Assembly: GCA_905221605.1 (NCBI GenBank)
Contig: CAJNDS010000275.1
Coordinates: 1 to 62,000 of the forward strand
Direction: 5' to 3'
Length of the DNA: 62,000 bases
Source: Symbiodinium natans
Taxonomy: Eukaryota; Sar; Dinophyceae; Suessiales; Symbiodiniaceae
The notes under the pieces are model-generated. The model searched no databases and was not told the origin of the DNA. It saw only the letters and a list, made by a program, of their open reading frames with translations. The position numbers and the translations under genes are program-made. Below are positions 49,504 through 59,592 of this stretch, piece after piece; position 1 is the first letter of the stretch; each line of letters starts with the position of its first letter.

Positions 49504-50587
49504 TCAGAGCTTCACCACTTCCTCAGCCATGTGGAACTGGGCCGTCTTTGCGTACTCCTTCATCTGCTGAGCAGCCTTCGCAAGGCGTTCCTCCTTGCTC
49601 GGAGCAGCCTGCCCATTGCAGCACTCGTAGCGGTAGCAACTGCAACCAGAACGTATTGTGGCAGCAGCACGAATGATAGTGGGAGACCAAGCTCTTTAAG
49701 AAACAATGGTAATTGTGTGTGTGTGTCAGAAGATATGAACAAGATACGAAAATGAACAGCAATCCTTTCAAGCGCCCGCCTCGAGCTTCACTCTCGTTTG
49801 CTTGAGCTCTTCAAGGACTTGAGGAAAGTAGGACGCCTCGCACAAAGGAGCTCCACATGAAAGTACTTGCGTAGGTGTGTAGGTGGATGATTGGGGATGG
49901 GCTCCATCTGACGTGCACGTTCAAGCATCCGTGCCATGCACACCGTAAGTGTAAGAGCAAGTTCCCACACTCCAAGAATTCAGCTTGTGGGCTGCTCCCC
50001 GAACACGGTTCCCGGATCGGAAAGCCTGAATTATACTAGCACCCGTATCAGAATACAAACCCATATGCGGCGGTCCAGTTTCTACATAACATGATCCCTA
50101 TCCGACCCAGTAAACAACTTCTTGAATCGTCTGCAAACTTCAGGTTTCCGTTTTCCGACCGGCCTCAATTCTGCTCCTCGTGACGAAATCGATCTCCCCG
50201 GGCTTTGTGGCGGCCAAGGAGGCGTCGATGCCCTGCATGAAGCTGGGCCGGACCACCGAGAACCTGAAGGTTTTGGGTGCAAGGTTTAAGCTCCAGGCTA
50301 CAGGTCCAAGCAATGTCAACAAGGCTTCCTATCAAAATGATTTGCTAGGCGGGTCGTAGGAACTCAGGCAGGTCGTTCACGGCCCAGCTGCTTGCGGGCA
50401 CAGCGAGGCCCACCATCAGTCCAGCCAGAACTCCCATCACAACGGTGCCAAGATCACTTGGAGGCTCTGGGCGCACCACCTTGTCAGGGAGGCTGCGAGG
50501 GGTGGACACGCGCAGCGGCGGCGCCACGAAGGCAACGGTCACAAAGGCAAGGGCCAGGGCACCGAGGACCAGACCAGAGCGAGTCAT
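49504..50587 (-). pseudogene. Fifth, dispersed copy of the plastid lumen-type gene (probably broken)
   Basis: Exon equivalents at 50345..50587, 50164..50263, 49780..49836 and 49504..49608. Exons 2-4 keep length, frame and AG|G junctions; exon 4 has one extra codon and ends EEVVKL. Exon 1 reads into a TAG after LRPA, because the bases CCCAAGCAGAG|GT that hold the donor in the array copies are missing. Unless another donor is used, the transcript cannot be spliced correctly. It lies about 21 kb from the array. Confidence 0.65.
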
Positions 50588-50749
50588 GAGCGCGAGGTTC
50601 TGCTAGTTCCGCAGGTCTCAAAGCTACTGCAACTCAGCCAGAAAAGCTGCCGGGCGAAACAATCTTCTCCCTAAAACATGCACTCCCAAACGAAAGTGCA
50701 CAGTATGTGGCTTTGATCGTAACTTTACTCGACCCTCCAATCAGAGACC

Positions 50750-51145
50750 CTAAACCCGACATCCCAAAGTCCTCTCGCAGGCAAGTGGCATTACCGCAGA
50801 TGGGAACTCGTCCTCCTTGTAGGGAATGGCACCTTTGCACACCTTCCACTGGTCCTGCGCCGAGAGAATGTGCCATCCCTGACCACTTGCACGCAGGACC
50901 CGAGGGTTTGCGAATACCCCTCCAGCCATCCCCAAACCTAAGGCAGAGAAGCCTACGAACTGATGCCTTTGGGGGGCCCAAGTGGAAAACATGAGCAAAT
51001 GCTCAAGCTCCTTACTGAACACCCCGAAGGAGCGCCCCCTTTTTTCACGGGGAAAACCAAACAAAGGGGTCTCCAAGAGACATGAAGCTGCAAAAGCCCT
51101 AGACCCCCCTGGGCGGCCCCCCACGTCCTGGTGTTGCCTGGTCAT
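50750..51145 (-). CDS. 131-codon frame of unknown function
   Basis: ATG at 51145 (MTRQHQDVGGRPGGSRAFAA) to a stop at 50750. The second half is coding-like (GWHILSAQDQWKVCKGAIPY, KEDEFPSAVMPLACE). Introns may be hidden in it; no domain recognised. Confidence 0.35.
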   Translation of the reverse strand: MTRQHQDVGGRPGGSRAFAASCLLETPLFGFPREKRGRSFGVFSKELEHLLMFSTWAPQRHQFVGFSALGLGMAGGVFANPRVLRASGQGWHILSAQDQWKVCKGAIPYKEDEFPSAVMPLACERTLGCRV

Positions 51146-51221
51146 GAAGGCCCTCGGATCCCACTCCGATGGAATCTCGATCTGAGATGGAGCGGCAAGG
51201 TCGAGAATTCTGCTTCTGAGG

Positions 51222-51305
51222 CTTATAGGGCTTAGGGCTTAGGGCTTAGGGCTTAGGGCTTAGGGCTTAGGGCTTAGGGCTTAGGGCTTAGGGCTTAGGG
51301 CTTGA
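51222..51305 (+). repeat. Pure TTAGGGC (7 bp) array
   Basis: About 12 identical units. This is TTTAGGG with T replaced by C at the first position. Confidence 0.95.
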
Positions 51306-51491
51306 ACAATACCCCTGCAGCACCCAGCGGCACTGCGCACGGACACCGAAAGAGCAGCTGAAGATAACTGGGTTCCAGGCACCCTTGGACGCGGAATTGG
51401 CGCCACTGCAAGCCCGAGACCTCCCTGCACCCATGACACACCGAACCCTAGCCCTAAACCCTAAACCCTAAACCCTAAACCCTAAACCCTA

Positions 51492-51640
51492 AACTGCCCC
51501 AACTCCTCAAGAAATCTTCCGAGGACGCGCAGAGCATCGTCAAAGGGCCGAGGGGCCCGGCACTGCGTGGTGACTTTCACGACGACGCGCACCGCACCGT
51601 AGGCATCCTTCCGGGCGACCGCTTGGAGTTTCAGGAACCC
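51492..51640 (-). CDS. Exon running into a telomere-like intron
   Basis: Minus frame LKLQAVARKDAYGAVRVVVK, then VTTQCRAPRPFDDALRVLGR and FLEELGQ. The exon ends against CCCTAAA repeats (minus TTTAGGGTTTAGGG), so its donor must be in the repeat. Strong coding composition; family unknown. Confidence 0.5.
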
Positions 51641-51879
51641 TCTGAACCCTCCCCCTCCCCAACAAAACACCTGAAACACACACAGTCCATCACATCCAAC
51701 CACAACGGGACTTAGGTACCTCACCTGACCCACTAGCCCCATCTGAATCTTCAAAAACACATAATACACATACATGTACACTCTTCCCAAGTCCCCTACG
51801 AAACAGGCCACGAAGAATGCGACTGAGAGGCTCTCCAACCCCAAAAAAATGGGGGGGGGGGGGGGGGGTGGCGTTGGGG

Positions 51880-52033
51880 TGATCCCCCCCTTATACTAAG
51901 CGTCCTTAATAGGGATTACAATAGCGGGTACTATTATCCCGTTGCTAAAGGACTGTTCCCCAAACCCTCAACCCTCAACCCTAAACCCTAAACCCCAAAC
52001 CCTAATGATGGGTACAAGGGGGAGCATCCCAAC
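51880..52033. mobile_element. Family A element interrupted by telomere-like repeats
   Basis: Left half ATCCCCCCTTATACTAAGCG ... CTAAAGGACTG, then about 45 bp of CCCTCAA/CCCTAAA, then the right end TACAAGGGGGAGCATCCCAA. The repeat sits inside the element, so repeat gain came after the insertion. Confidence 0.6.
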
Positions 52034-52052
52034 AAGGGGGGGGGGGGCCCTC

Positions 52053-52127
52053 TCAAAGCAGAAGCAGGGCCTGCCACATGTGCCAGAGGTGCTTCGGATC
52101 TCCGATCATGCCGCCTCCATCCTCGAC
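52053..52127 (-). CDS. Terminal exon
   Basis: 25 codons in phase 0: VEDGGGMIGDPKHLWHMWQA then LLLL and TGA (52053-52055), acceptor CCAAAG|G. Clean boundaries and strong coding composition. Confidence 0.5.
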   Translation of the reverse strand, partial: VEDGGGMIGDPKHLWHMWQALLLL

Positions 52128-52134
52128 CTTTGGG

Positions 52135-52181
52135 GGGGTTTAGGGTTTAGGGTTTAGGGTTGAGGGTTGAGGGTTGGGGGT

Positions 52182-52220
<39 letters not shown>

Positions 52221-52221
52221 G

Positions 52222-52276
<55 letters not shown>

Positions 52277-52378
52277 GGGAGGGGTGAGGGGTGAGGGTTG
52301 AGGGTTGGGGTTGGGGGGGGTTGAGGGTTGAGGGTTGAGGGTTGGGGGTTGGGGGGGGTTGAGGGTTGAGGGTTGAGG
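52135..52378 (+). repeat. TTGAGGG array
   Basis: About 32 units, mostly TTGAGGG with TTGGGGG and GTGAGGG variants. Long Pro-rich minus frames across it (STLNPQP) are artefacts. Confidence 0.95.
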
Positions 52379-52526
52379 CTTCCAGAAAGGCGGCCTCCTG
52401 CAGGCCCGTACAGCGGCCCAAGACACCAGCACTAGACACGTTTTTGAGGGCATCTTGATTGGGGTCTGGCCACTTTACAACGATCCCAGCAAGGCCTGGT
52501 TGCATCACCACCTCAGACGAAGCTGC
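52379..52526 (-). CDS. Candidate exon
   Basis: Minus frame VVMQPGLAGIVVKWPDPNQD then ALKNVSSAGVLGRCTGLQEA, acceptor GGCTTCAG|G. It ends at the TTGAGGG array. Confidence 0.45.
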
Positions 52527-52689
52527 CTGAAGCCTACACCCAAGAGCAAGCTAGGAATAACAAGGGCGCCCCTTTCTGGCTTCAAGAGCTTCATGAGGGA
52601 ACTTAAACCCTAACAAAAAAAAAAGGAGGGAATGAGGGACTGCTTTGGGTCCTTAGTGGCTTTAGGGTTTGAGGCTTCAGGGTTGCCGA

Positions 52690-52745
52690 GTCGCGCCCTT
52701 GACCTTGGCAATGAAGTTCCGCATCCCGTAGCACAGGTCATCTCA
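52690..52745 (-). CDS. Candidate exon
   Basis: Minus frame DLCYGMRNFIAKVKGATRQP between a TTTAGGG-rich stretch and unique DNA. Confidence 0.4.
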
Positions 52746-52867
52746 GGCAATTGTCGAGGGCTGAGGGTGGAGGGTTGAGGGTTTAGGGTTCAGGGTTTAG
52801 GATTTCAGGTTTGCGGTTTAGGGTTTAGGGTGTAGGGTTCAGGGTTTAGGGTTCACAGGGTTTAGGC

Positions 52868-53140
52868 CTTGTGCGAGGCTGCGGTGGCGCAGCCAGCTCC
52901 CTACGTATTCGAAACCGAAGGCCGTTAGGCTGGGGTCCCACCCTGAACCAAACTGCCACCGGACGACAGATATAGCTTGAGATGTTCCCCCGTATACTAA
53001 GAGTCCTTCATAGGGACGATAAGCGGGGGTACAATAATCCCGCTAAGGACTGCTAGTATAAGGGGGAACATCCCAAAAATATAGCACACACCCTGAGCTT
53101 TCCTAGATCCCGCCAATCAAGGCATATTGTGGGACTGGGC
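52868..53140 (-). CDS. Candidate exons flanking a family A element
   Basis: 52868..52929 reads LTAFGFEYVGSWLRHRSLAQ (acceptor GACCCCAG|, donor ACAAG|GC). About 53085..53140 reads ICLDWRDLGKLRVCAIF. The family A element between them would be intronic. Confidence 0.4.
52978..53077. mobile_element. Family A inverted-repeat element, best copy
   Basis: Left end TTGAGATGTTCCCCCGTATA with CTAAGAGTCCTTCATAGGG; right end is the inverted TATAAGGGGGAACATCCCAA preceded by CGCTAAGGACTGCTAG. ATATAG occurs just outside both ends and may be a target-site duplication. Confidence 0.75.
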
Positions 53141-54163
53141 AACCCGAAACCCTGAAAAGCACCAAAAACCCAAAAACATCCCAAAATTCCCAAACCCCTC
53201 AAAAACCCCCCCAAAACCCCCGCAAACCCCCAAAACCCCCGACCAAGGCTGAAATGTTGGCCCCAAAACATCCCAAAACCCACCCCCCCCTCTAAACCCC
53301 CTCCCCCCCCCCCAAAAAAAAGCAAAGAACCAAGGCTAAGAATGATTGGCTTGCAAAGGGGCTCTCGATCATCTCCAGGGCTTGCTGCTGCTTGGGACTT
53401 CGGGATCGGTACCTGGAGGTTTGAGGCCCCAGCGGGAGGTGGGGGGGTGGGGTTCGGGGGCTTTAGGGTTTAGGGTTTGGGGTTTGGGGTTTGGGGTTTA
53501 GGGTTTAGGGTTTAGGGTTTAGGGTTTAGGGTTTAGGGTTTAGGGTTTAGGGTTTAGGGCGAGGTGTTGGGGGGGGGGGGGGGGGGGGGGTGGTCATTAA
53601 GGGCTTTCGGGTTTAGGGGTTTAGGGGTTTAGGGGCTTCAGGGTTTAGGGGTTTAAGGGCTTAGGGCTCAGGGGTTTAGGGGTTTAAGGGTTTGAGGGTT
53701 TTAGGGTTTGAGGGTTTTGGGGCTTTAAGGGTTTAAGGGTTCAAGGTTCTCGTGTCTGGGGAGGCTTGAAGGTTTGGAGGTTGCCTGGGCGAAAGAAAGG
53801 GGAGCCTACATGTTGGTTTAGGGTTTAGGGTTTAGGGTTTCGGGTTTAGGGTTTAGGGTTTAGGGTCCAAGTTAGGGCTTACGGTTTAGGATTTAAGGTT
53901 TAGGGTTTAAAGGGTTATGGTAGCCAACACCCAAAGGTTAGGCAACTACGAATGGGGGTCGAGGCATCGTGTGAGTTTGATGTTTGGCTGTTGACGCTTG
54001 ACCAGGTTTTGCTGGGCCTGGCCATCACTAGTACGGCCTGTCAGTACTAGTAGACGGCAGGCTCTTTCAAGACATGATTGCTCTCTCTCTCTCTCTCTCT
54101 CTTCTTCTTCTTCTACCCAGCGAAGAGGCCCCCCAAGGAGGACCCCGGCCGCGCTGGCCCGCT

Positions 54164-54224
<61 letters not shown>

Positions 54225-55270
54225 ACAAACAGCTCAGGACACTCTGCACGGAGTCCTCAAGACATTATTCCGATTTTGGGATTGTTTATGTTTCTTCTGT
54301 TGGCACTATTCTTCTTATTGTTGTGAGTATTGCTCTTCTGGTTGTTCGTGGTACTGCTGCTATTATTGGTATTGTTGCTGTCGCCCCTCTTCTTACTCTT
54401 GATCTCTTCTTGCTCTTGTTGCTCTTGCTCTTGCCACGATTGTTTTGTGAACGTTCTGTGTTGCCGTCTCTTCTTCACTTCTGCCGAGCCGCTTCATGCG
54501 CCCCAAGCCAAGCTGCTGGAAATCCTCGTACCTGCCCACTGTTCCTAGGAGCCACCTGAATGGCCTAGGGCCTACTTCTTCCGCCTAGAAATCAGAAAGC
54601 AGTACAGCCCAAGATCACAACTCCACCAGCTTGCACCCACATCCCTCCCCCTTCATTGAGCTACTCCGCCGGAACTCGAAAGCCCCTCAAGCCCCAAACC
54701 CTGGGGTCAGAACCTGGACCAAGGAAGGAAGAGCCGTAGTTGGGTTTAGGGTTTAGGGCTTCTCCCTGGTTCAAACGAGGGTAAGTACAGGAGTAGGTAT
54801 GGCGACGACATTCAGCTACCCGGCATACCCTTTCTACTTAAGCCCCTCAAATGGATGAAGGTTCATTCCGGGCATCGCTGGCGCGGCCTTTTCCCGGAAT
54901 TAAGGTTCTCTAGGTCTCGTGTTTGTATGGTCATATCTTGCCAGCGACGATCGTATTGTGTAGTACACGTGTATACGTGGCACCACGCAAACAAACTGCA
55001 TTGTCGTGAAGAAGGCCGCCATTCTTAGCCGTTGTTGCCACTAAGTCGCTGCTTTTCGGCCATGATCAAAGTTTAATCACACTATACCGAAAAAACTCCT
55101 TTTGCTGCCACTTGGGACACCTTTGGGGGTTTACGAAACTAAGGGACCCCTCATATAAACCCCCCAACTAGCAGGATCCCCTGATGACAAGGTACGCCTA
55201 CTAAGGTACCCCTGATCATGTAGCCCTAGTTTCGGCAACCCCCGACTGCCGGCCGAAATCAAGAAAACAG
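53140..55270. other. Repeat-rich DNA without a supported gene
   Basis: C-rich AAAACCCCC runs (53160-53330), TTTAGGG arrays (53465-53560, 53815-53870), a poly-G tract (53570-53590), TTTAGGGG variants (53610-53750), CT microsatellites (54083-54112, 54165-54220) and a TTGTTGCTC-like stretch (54300-54440). 54560-55110 is unique; I see no convincing exon. Confidence 0.45.
55118..55250 (-). mobile_element. Family C repeat
   Basis: Contains GTTTACGAAACTAAGGGACC, CCCCCCAACTAGCAGGATCC and a GTTTCGGCAACCCCC end. Divergent member of the family at 34530 and 36405. A further fragment lies at 55825-55880. Confidence 0.5.
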
Positions 55271-55305
55271 TCCCTTAAACCCTAAACCCTAAACCCTAAA
55301 CCCTA

Positions 55306-55378
55306 AACCCTCTTGTCCGCGGAAAAGGGCACTCGGCTTTCAGCAGCTGGGCCGTCGTGAAGTCCACCTCACCGTGGG
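55306..55378 (-). CDS. Candidate exon
   Basis: Minus frame GEVDFTTAQLLKAECPFPRT, ending at AAG|AGGGTTTAGGG. Confidence 0.4.
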
Positions 55379-55439
55379 TGGTTTGCGATATTCACGAAAA
55401 GGGGGGGGGGGGGGGGGGGGGGACCTTATTGGGGGGTCC

Positions 55440-55805
55440 GTATTATGGTATCATTATAATTGTATTTTAGTATTAGAGTGTTACAGTATCAGAGTATTAG
55501 AGGATTATAGTATTATAGTACTATAGTATTATAGTACTTTCGTATGATAGTATTGTAGTATTATAGTATTATAGTTTTATAGTATTATGGTATTATAGTA
55601 TTTTTGCATTATAGTATTCTAGTATTGTAGTATTGTAGTATTCTAGTATTATAGTATTATAGTATTATAGTATTATAGTATTATAGTATTATAGTATTAT
55701 AGTATTATAGTATTATAGTATTATAGTATTATAGTATTATAGTATTATAGTATTATAGTATTATAGTATTATAGTATTATAGTATTATAGTATTATAGTA
55801 TTCTT
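55440..55805 (+). repeat. TTATAGTA 8 bp array
   Basis: Degenerate at first, then about 20 exact units. Unlike its neighbours it is AT-rich and unrelated to the telomere unit. Confidence 0.95.
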
Positions 55806-56097
55806 GTATGACGAGGGAATCCTGCTAGTTGGGGGAGGGGGGTATTTTAGCAGTCCCCTATTTTCATAGGCCCCCCCACACATTCTTGGATTTGACAAGG
55901 CCATTTGGGTCAAAGAAGCCAATCGAGCTCCTCTGTATTTGGGGGGGAGGGGGGGGGGTAAACGGTTTCGGAAACTCCCAAACTACGGCACCCTAAGTTT
56001 GCAGCCCACTCAGCCCCAAACCCTGAACCCGAAACCCCCTAAACCCTAAACCCTAAACCCGAAACCCTAAACCCTAAACCCGAAACCCTAAACCCAT

Positions 56098-56200
56098 GTC
56101 TGAGTTTGGGCTCCTGCTGCCCGGTTTTTGGGCTCCTTGGGCCCCTTCGGCCTGGTCGGAGATGTTCTGCAAGTGCAGGCCAAAGGTCCTCGCTGAGCAG
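56098..56200 (-). CDS. Candidate exon, frame unresolved
   Basis: Two minus frames are open and coding-like (KLLSEDLWPALAEHLRPGRR and RTFGLHLQNISDQAEGAQGA). Confidence 0.3.
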
Positions 56201-56522
56201 CTTATGGGGTTCGGGGGTTTAGGTAGGGTTTAGGGTTTAGGGTTTAGGGTTTAGGGTTTAGGGTTTAGGGTTTCGGGTTTAGGGTTTAGGGGTTTTGGGG
56301 TTGTTGGGGTACTTACTCTTTAAAAAGATCATGTTGTTCCTTATTGGGTTTAAGTATTCATGGAAATGTAAACTGATGTTCAACGATGACCCAGGCTTAT
56401 GGGGTTTGGGGGCTTAGGGAGTTTGGGGTTTAGGGTTGAGGGTTTGGGGGGGTTTGGGGTTTGGGGCTTCAGGTTTAAGGGTTAAGGGTTTGGGTTCAGG
56501 GTTTAGGGCAGTGGGTGCAACC

Positions 56523-56800
56523 GCTAACTGATTTCGTTTTCTTGGCCCCACTTGCCCCATCCGCCCCCGGGGCAAGCCTCCCTTACAGTAACGACCCAGA
56601 CTCCTGCAATTCACGAGGATGGCCCTTAAACCCCTCTGAACATAGTCCTGACAAGATCCTCTTATGCCCAAAAAGGGAAACTATGGGATGTCCCCCAAGG
56701 GCCCCCCGAGGTAGCAAGTTCCGTGGAGGTGAGACATCCCGAGGCTACTTCTGCCACCGCGATGTGGGGCAACTCAGCAGGAGCCCTGCGGGGGGGGGGG
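56523..56800 (-). CDS. Two candidate exons around a decayed family B element
   Basis: About 56720..56790 reads ELPHIAVAEVASGCLTSTEL; about 56523..56604 follows acceptor TTGCAG|GA and reads VWVVTVREACPGGGWGKWGQ then ENEIS and a stop. The element between (56614-56712) has lost its terminal GT and AG, and an AG eight bases further in may have taken over as acceptor. Confidence 0.4.
56614..56712 (-). mobile_element. Family B element, decayed ends
   Basis: Minus-strand start GGGGGCCCTTGGGGGACATC, end GGGGTTTAAGGGCCATCCTC. Otherwise matches the 47562 copy. Confidence 0.6.
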
Positions 56801-56896
56801 GAGGACTCTGCACCCCCTAAATATTTATGTAAGGCTTCGACTGACCTTGACATCCTCAACCCTTACACCCTGAGGGGTTTAAATCACCCCTAACAT

Positions 56897-56992
56897 GGAT
56901 TCTCCCAAAGCCCTAAAATCTGCACTGGCGGTCGTGGTGAAGGTCTTGTCACTGTTCAAGTGGCTCAGGGACGGCACGACATCCGCCACCTC
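56897..56992 (-). CDS. Candidate exon
   Basis: Minus frame VADVVPSLSHLNSDKTFTTT then ASADFRALGES after acceptor ATGTCTGAG|G. A plus-strand 71-codon frame with a membrane-like segment (56895-57110) overlaps it; I prefer the minus reading because of the splice fit. Confidence 0.35.
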
Positions 56993-57081
56993 AGACATCA
57001 GTAGCTCAGTAGTCGTCGTCGCAGCAACAACTTTCGTCGTCGTAGCCGTAGTCGCCATAGTACTGGTAGTAGAATTGGACT

Positions 57082-57262
57082 ATTGCAAACTGACTCGACT
57101 CTTCCAATGAGTTAAATCATCGACGCTAGGCCCACCATCTCCCCTTTGATACCCCCAAAAGAGAACAGCACAAGCCAGGGCATCACCCAACCCCGGGCGC
57201 CCCACGTTGTGCCGGAACTTTGAGAGGATCGCGGCAAAGTCCTGGAACAACTCGGGAGATGA
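57082..57262 (-). CDS. Terminal exon of an unknown protein
   Basis: Minus frame SSPELFQDFAAILSKFRHNV, then GRPGLGDALACAVLFWGYQR, ending HWKSRVSLQ at a TAG (57082-57084). About 59 codons; one of the longest islands with clear coding composition. Family unknown. Confidence 0.5.
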
Positions 57263-57430
57263 GGCTTCACATGATCGAGAGTTTCACACAGTCCGACGCA
57301 GCCACCGAAAACGTGCCGATTGCCATGCAAAGCTAGCTTCCCTGTGTTGAGCGTGGCGCCCCTCCGTCCATTCCGTTTCGCCTCTGTACGTGTAGCTCTG
57401 ATATGATATATCTTCAGCTGCTAGTGGAAA

Positions 57431-57637
57431 TCAAGCTTCTGGGTCCTGAACAAATTTGGTCGCAGCTGAAACCCAAAGGAATTGACGGAAGAGCACGTGA
57501 AAGACTTTGAACTCAAGGCGGCCATCAGTCACCCGCGCGCTTGGCGCCTGGAAGATTCTTGGAAGCCAGCTCCCGCGGAGTTTTTGAGGCCTTCGAGAAC
57601 ATGACGAGAGAGCCCCTTCATGTGGCAAATGACCCAA
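57431..57637 (-). CDS. Candidate exon containing an 18S-rRNA-antisense-like segment
   Basis: Minus frame RIFQAPSARVTDGRLEFKVF then HVLFRQFLWVSAATKFVQDP, stop at 57431. The part FRQFLWVSAATKF is what results from translating the antisense of the universal SSU rRNA segment around AAAGGAATTGACGGAAG, with the normal stop changed to Trp. Confidence 0.35.
   Translation of the reverse strand: MGHLPHEGALSSCSRRPQKLRGSWLPRIFQAPSARVTDGRLEFKVFHVLFRQFLWVSAATKFVQDPEA
57458..57496 (+). other. SSU rRNA-like fragment (39 nt)
   Basis: GGTCGCAGCTGAAACCCAAA followed by GGAATTGACGGAAGAGCAC. Compared with the universal eukaryotic 18S core, it differs by a 2 nt deletion, TT to CC, and one G to A. No further rRNA similarity on either side. 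Confidence 0.5.
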
Positions 57638-57859
57638 GGCGACGGAGCTCTGTTGCCTGCTCTAGGTTGCTCTACCCTCTCGACCCTCAACTTTTTGGCC
57701 TGCCCTAAACCCTAAACCGTAAACCCTAAACCCTAACCCTAAACCCCAAGAGCCCAAAGAAGGCAAAAGGCAGGGATGAAGCCAGCATCCAAAACCCCGA
57801 CTCGCAGCAGTCCTCCCACAGAAGTCGCCGAGAAAGCACGGTCATCAGCATGACGTCCT

Positions 57860-58090
57860 CGTAGACCTCACCCCAACATACGGGTGCCATCATCCCTCCC
57901 TCGGACCTCTAGAGATTCCCGGGAAGCCGCCCCAACAGGCCAAGATACGGGAAGGAACTTTGAGGCTGTCCTGGGCGCGCCCATCTCTGGTTCAGGGCTT
58001 GCAGGCTTGCAGGGTTACGGCTTTGGGGGTTTTGGGGTGGGACCCTTTGCTCAGACTTGGCTCGCGAAACTGCACACTCAAAGCTCGGCA
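57860..58090 (-). CDS. Candidate exon
   Basis: Minus frame FECAVSRAKSEQRVPPQNPQ then SRNPASLQALNQRWARPGQP. Plus strand is partly open as well. Confidence 0.3.
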
Positions 58091-58214
58091 AGTCGCAAAG
58101 CTCGGCGGTTGAACGGATCTTGAAAACTTCGCGATCGCAACACCATGCCCCAACTCCTCAAGGGCCTCTCCGGCTTTAGTCGACTTTGAGGGGAGGCTGG
58201 GCGGACACCCTCCA

Positions 58215-58611
58215 CAACCCGAGCGTCTCTTCCAGGAAGCACTTGTCGGTGATCCTGGGCGTGCCCCTAAACCCTAAACCCTAAACCCTAAACCCTAAAC
58301 CCTAAACCCCCCACCCGAGGCTTTCGGGGCTTGGGTTTTTTTTTCAGGCTTCGGAGCTTTCGGGACGCTTTTACGGGTTCCTGCCCCCCGTGTTGCTTCC
58401 GGCAACTTGTTGTCAAGCATCCCCTAAACCCTCATCCCTAAACCCTAAACCCTAAACCGCCCTAAACGGCCCTAAACCCCAAACCCCCAACCCTAAACCC
58501 TGGACAAGCAAGTTGGGGGAGGTGACCCCCAAAGAATCCCAAAGACTCCACCTGCTTGGCTCATGCGCCTTTCTGCGTGGGCTCAGGGGGCGCATGCGCT
58601 GCGCTGGTACC
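58215..58611 (-). CDS. Three candidate exons between CCCTAAA arrays
   Basis: About 58542..58611 (VPAQRMRPLSPRRKAHEPS, AG|GT at both ends), about 58340..58427 (GMLDNKLPEATRGAGTRKSV then PKAPKPE) and about 58215..58262 (RITDKCFLEETLGLW). Arrays at 58265-58310 and 58435-58500 lie between. Low-complexity basic linker-type protein. Confidence 0.4.
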
Positions 58612-58619
58612 TCAGCCCT

Positions 58620-58705
58620 TGGGTTTAGGGTTTAGGGTTTAGGGTTTAGGGTTTAGGGTTTAGGGTTTAGGGTTTGGGGTTTAGGGTTTAGGGTTTAGGG
58701 TTTAG
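58620..58705 (+). repeat. TTTAGGG array
   Basis: About 12 units. Confidence 0.95.
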
Positions 58706-58853
58706 GGAAAGTCCGCCGTCTACCATAGGGGCCTCGAGTATTTTGTGTTGGGCTTTCGACCCTGCACCCCCCCCCCCCCTCCACCACCACCAGCGCCGTG
58801 CCAGCATGGCAGATCCCCCTTACAGGGAGCCTAATAATTAGGATGGTGATTAC

Positions 58854-58854
<1 letters not shown>

Positions 58855-58894
<40 letters not shown>

Positions 58895-58925
58895 TATGCT
58901 ACCTTATATGTATATATATATATGC

Positions 58926-58968
<43 letters not shown>

Positions 58969-59015
58969 TACATATATATATATATATGCTACCTTATATA
59001 TATATATATATTGCT
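58855..59015. repeat. TATATA microsatellite with three GCTACCTTATAT spacers
   Basis: Runs of TA separated three times by ATGCTACCTTATAT, suggesting a larger unit of about 40-60 bp. Confidence 0.9.
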
Positions 59016-59164
59016 TGATGTATTTGCTGGTTTATTCTGGTGGCCAGAAAGGAATACGATTGGTCCTATAGTAGGCCCTGCAGGCCCGAAGCCCGACATG
59101 GAGGGCTACACAAGATTTCAAGCCGGCAGCCCGAGAGCTCGAAAACCGGAACCCTGAACCCCTA

Positions 59165-59262
59165 ACCGGTTTAGGGTTTAGGGTTTAGGGTTTAGGGTTT
59201 AGGGTTTAGGGTTTAGGGGTTTAGGGTTTAGGGTTTAGGATTTGGGGTTCAGGGTTTAGGGT

Positions 59263-59315
<53 letters not shown>
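59165..59315 (+). repeat. TTTAGGG then TTGAGGG array
   Basis: About ten TTTAGGG followed by about nine TTGAGGG, the same order as at 17203-17342. Confidence 0.95.
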
Positions 59316-59592
59316 GGGTGCAGCCAGGGCTCTTGGTGTGGATTGACACGGCCTCCGCCTCTTCGTCTTGCAGCTCGTTGCCCTGGCTTGGAGGTGGCTT
59401 AACGGGTTTGGGGCTTAGGGTTCCCCAAACCGGGCTTAGGTTTCCCTAATTCCTAAACCCTAAACCCTAAACCCTAAGCTCTAAGCCCTACACCCGAAAC
59501 CCTAAACCGCAGAATTTCGGGGCCCAGGAGGCTTGGGACAACGTTGTGCCCTTGGGAGGTGCTTTTTTCTTCTCTCCGCGGCACCACCCTTC
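59316..59592 (-). CDS. Two candidate exons
   Basis: About 59510..59592 (KGGAAERRKKHLPRAQRCPK, acceptor CTATGCAG|) and about 59316..59395 (SQGNELQDEEAEAVSIHTKS). The region between carries CCCTAAA repeats. Confidence 0.4.

Noticed and set aside
52140-52511. 123-codon Pro/Asn-rich protein
   Set aside because: The C-terminal part is only the TTGAGGG array read on the minus strand; just the 52379-52526 part looks like an exon.
56895-57110. Plus-strand 71-residue membrane protein
   Set aside because: The valine-rich part comes from a GTCGTC/GTAGTC simple repeat, and the minus strand gives better exons over the same bases.
57458-57496. An 18S rRNA gene
   Set aside because: Only 39 bases match and no neighbouring rRNA core segments are present.
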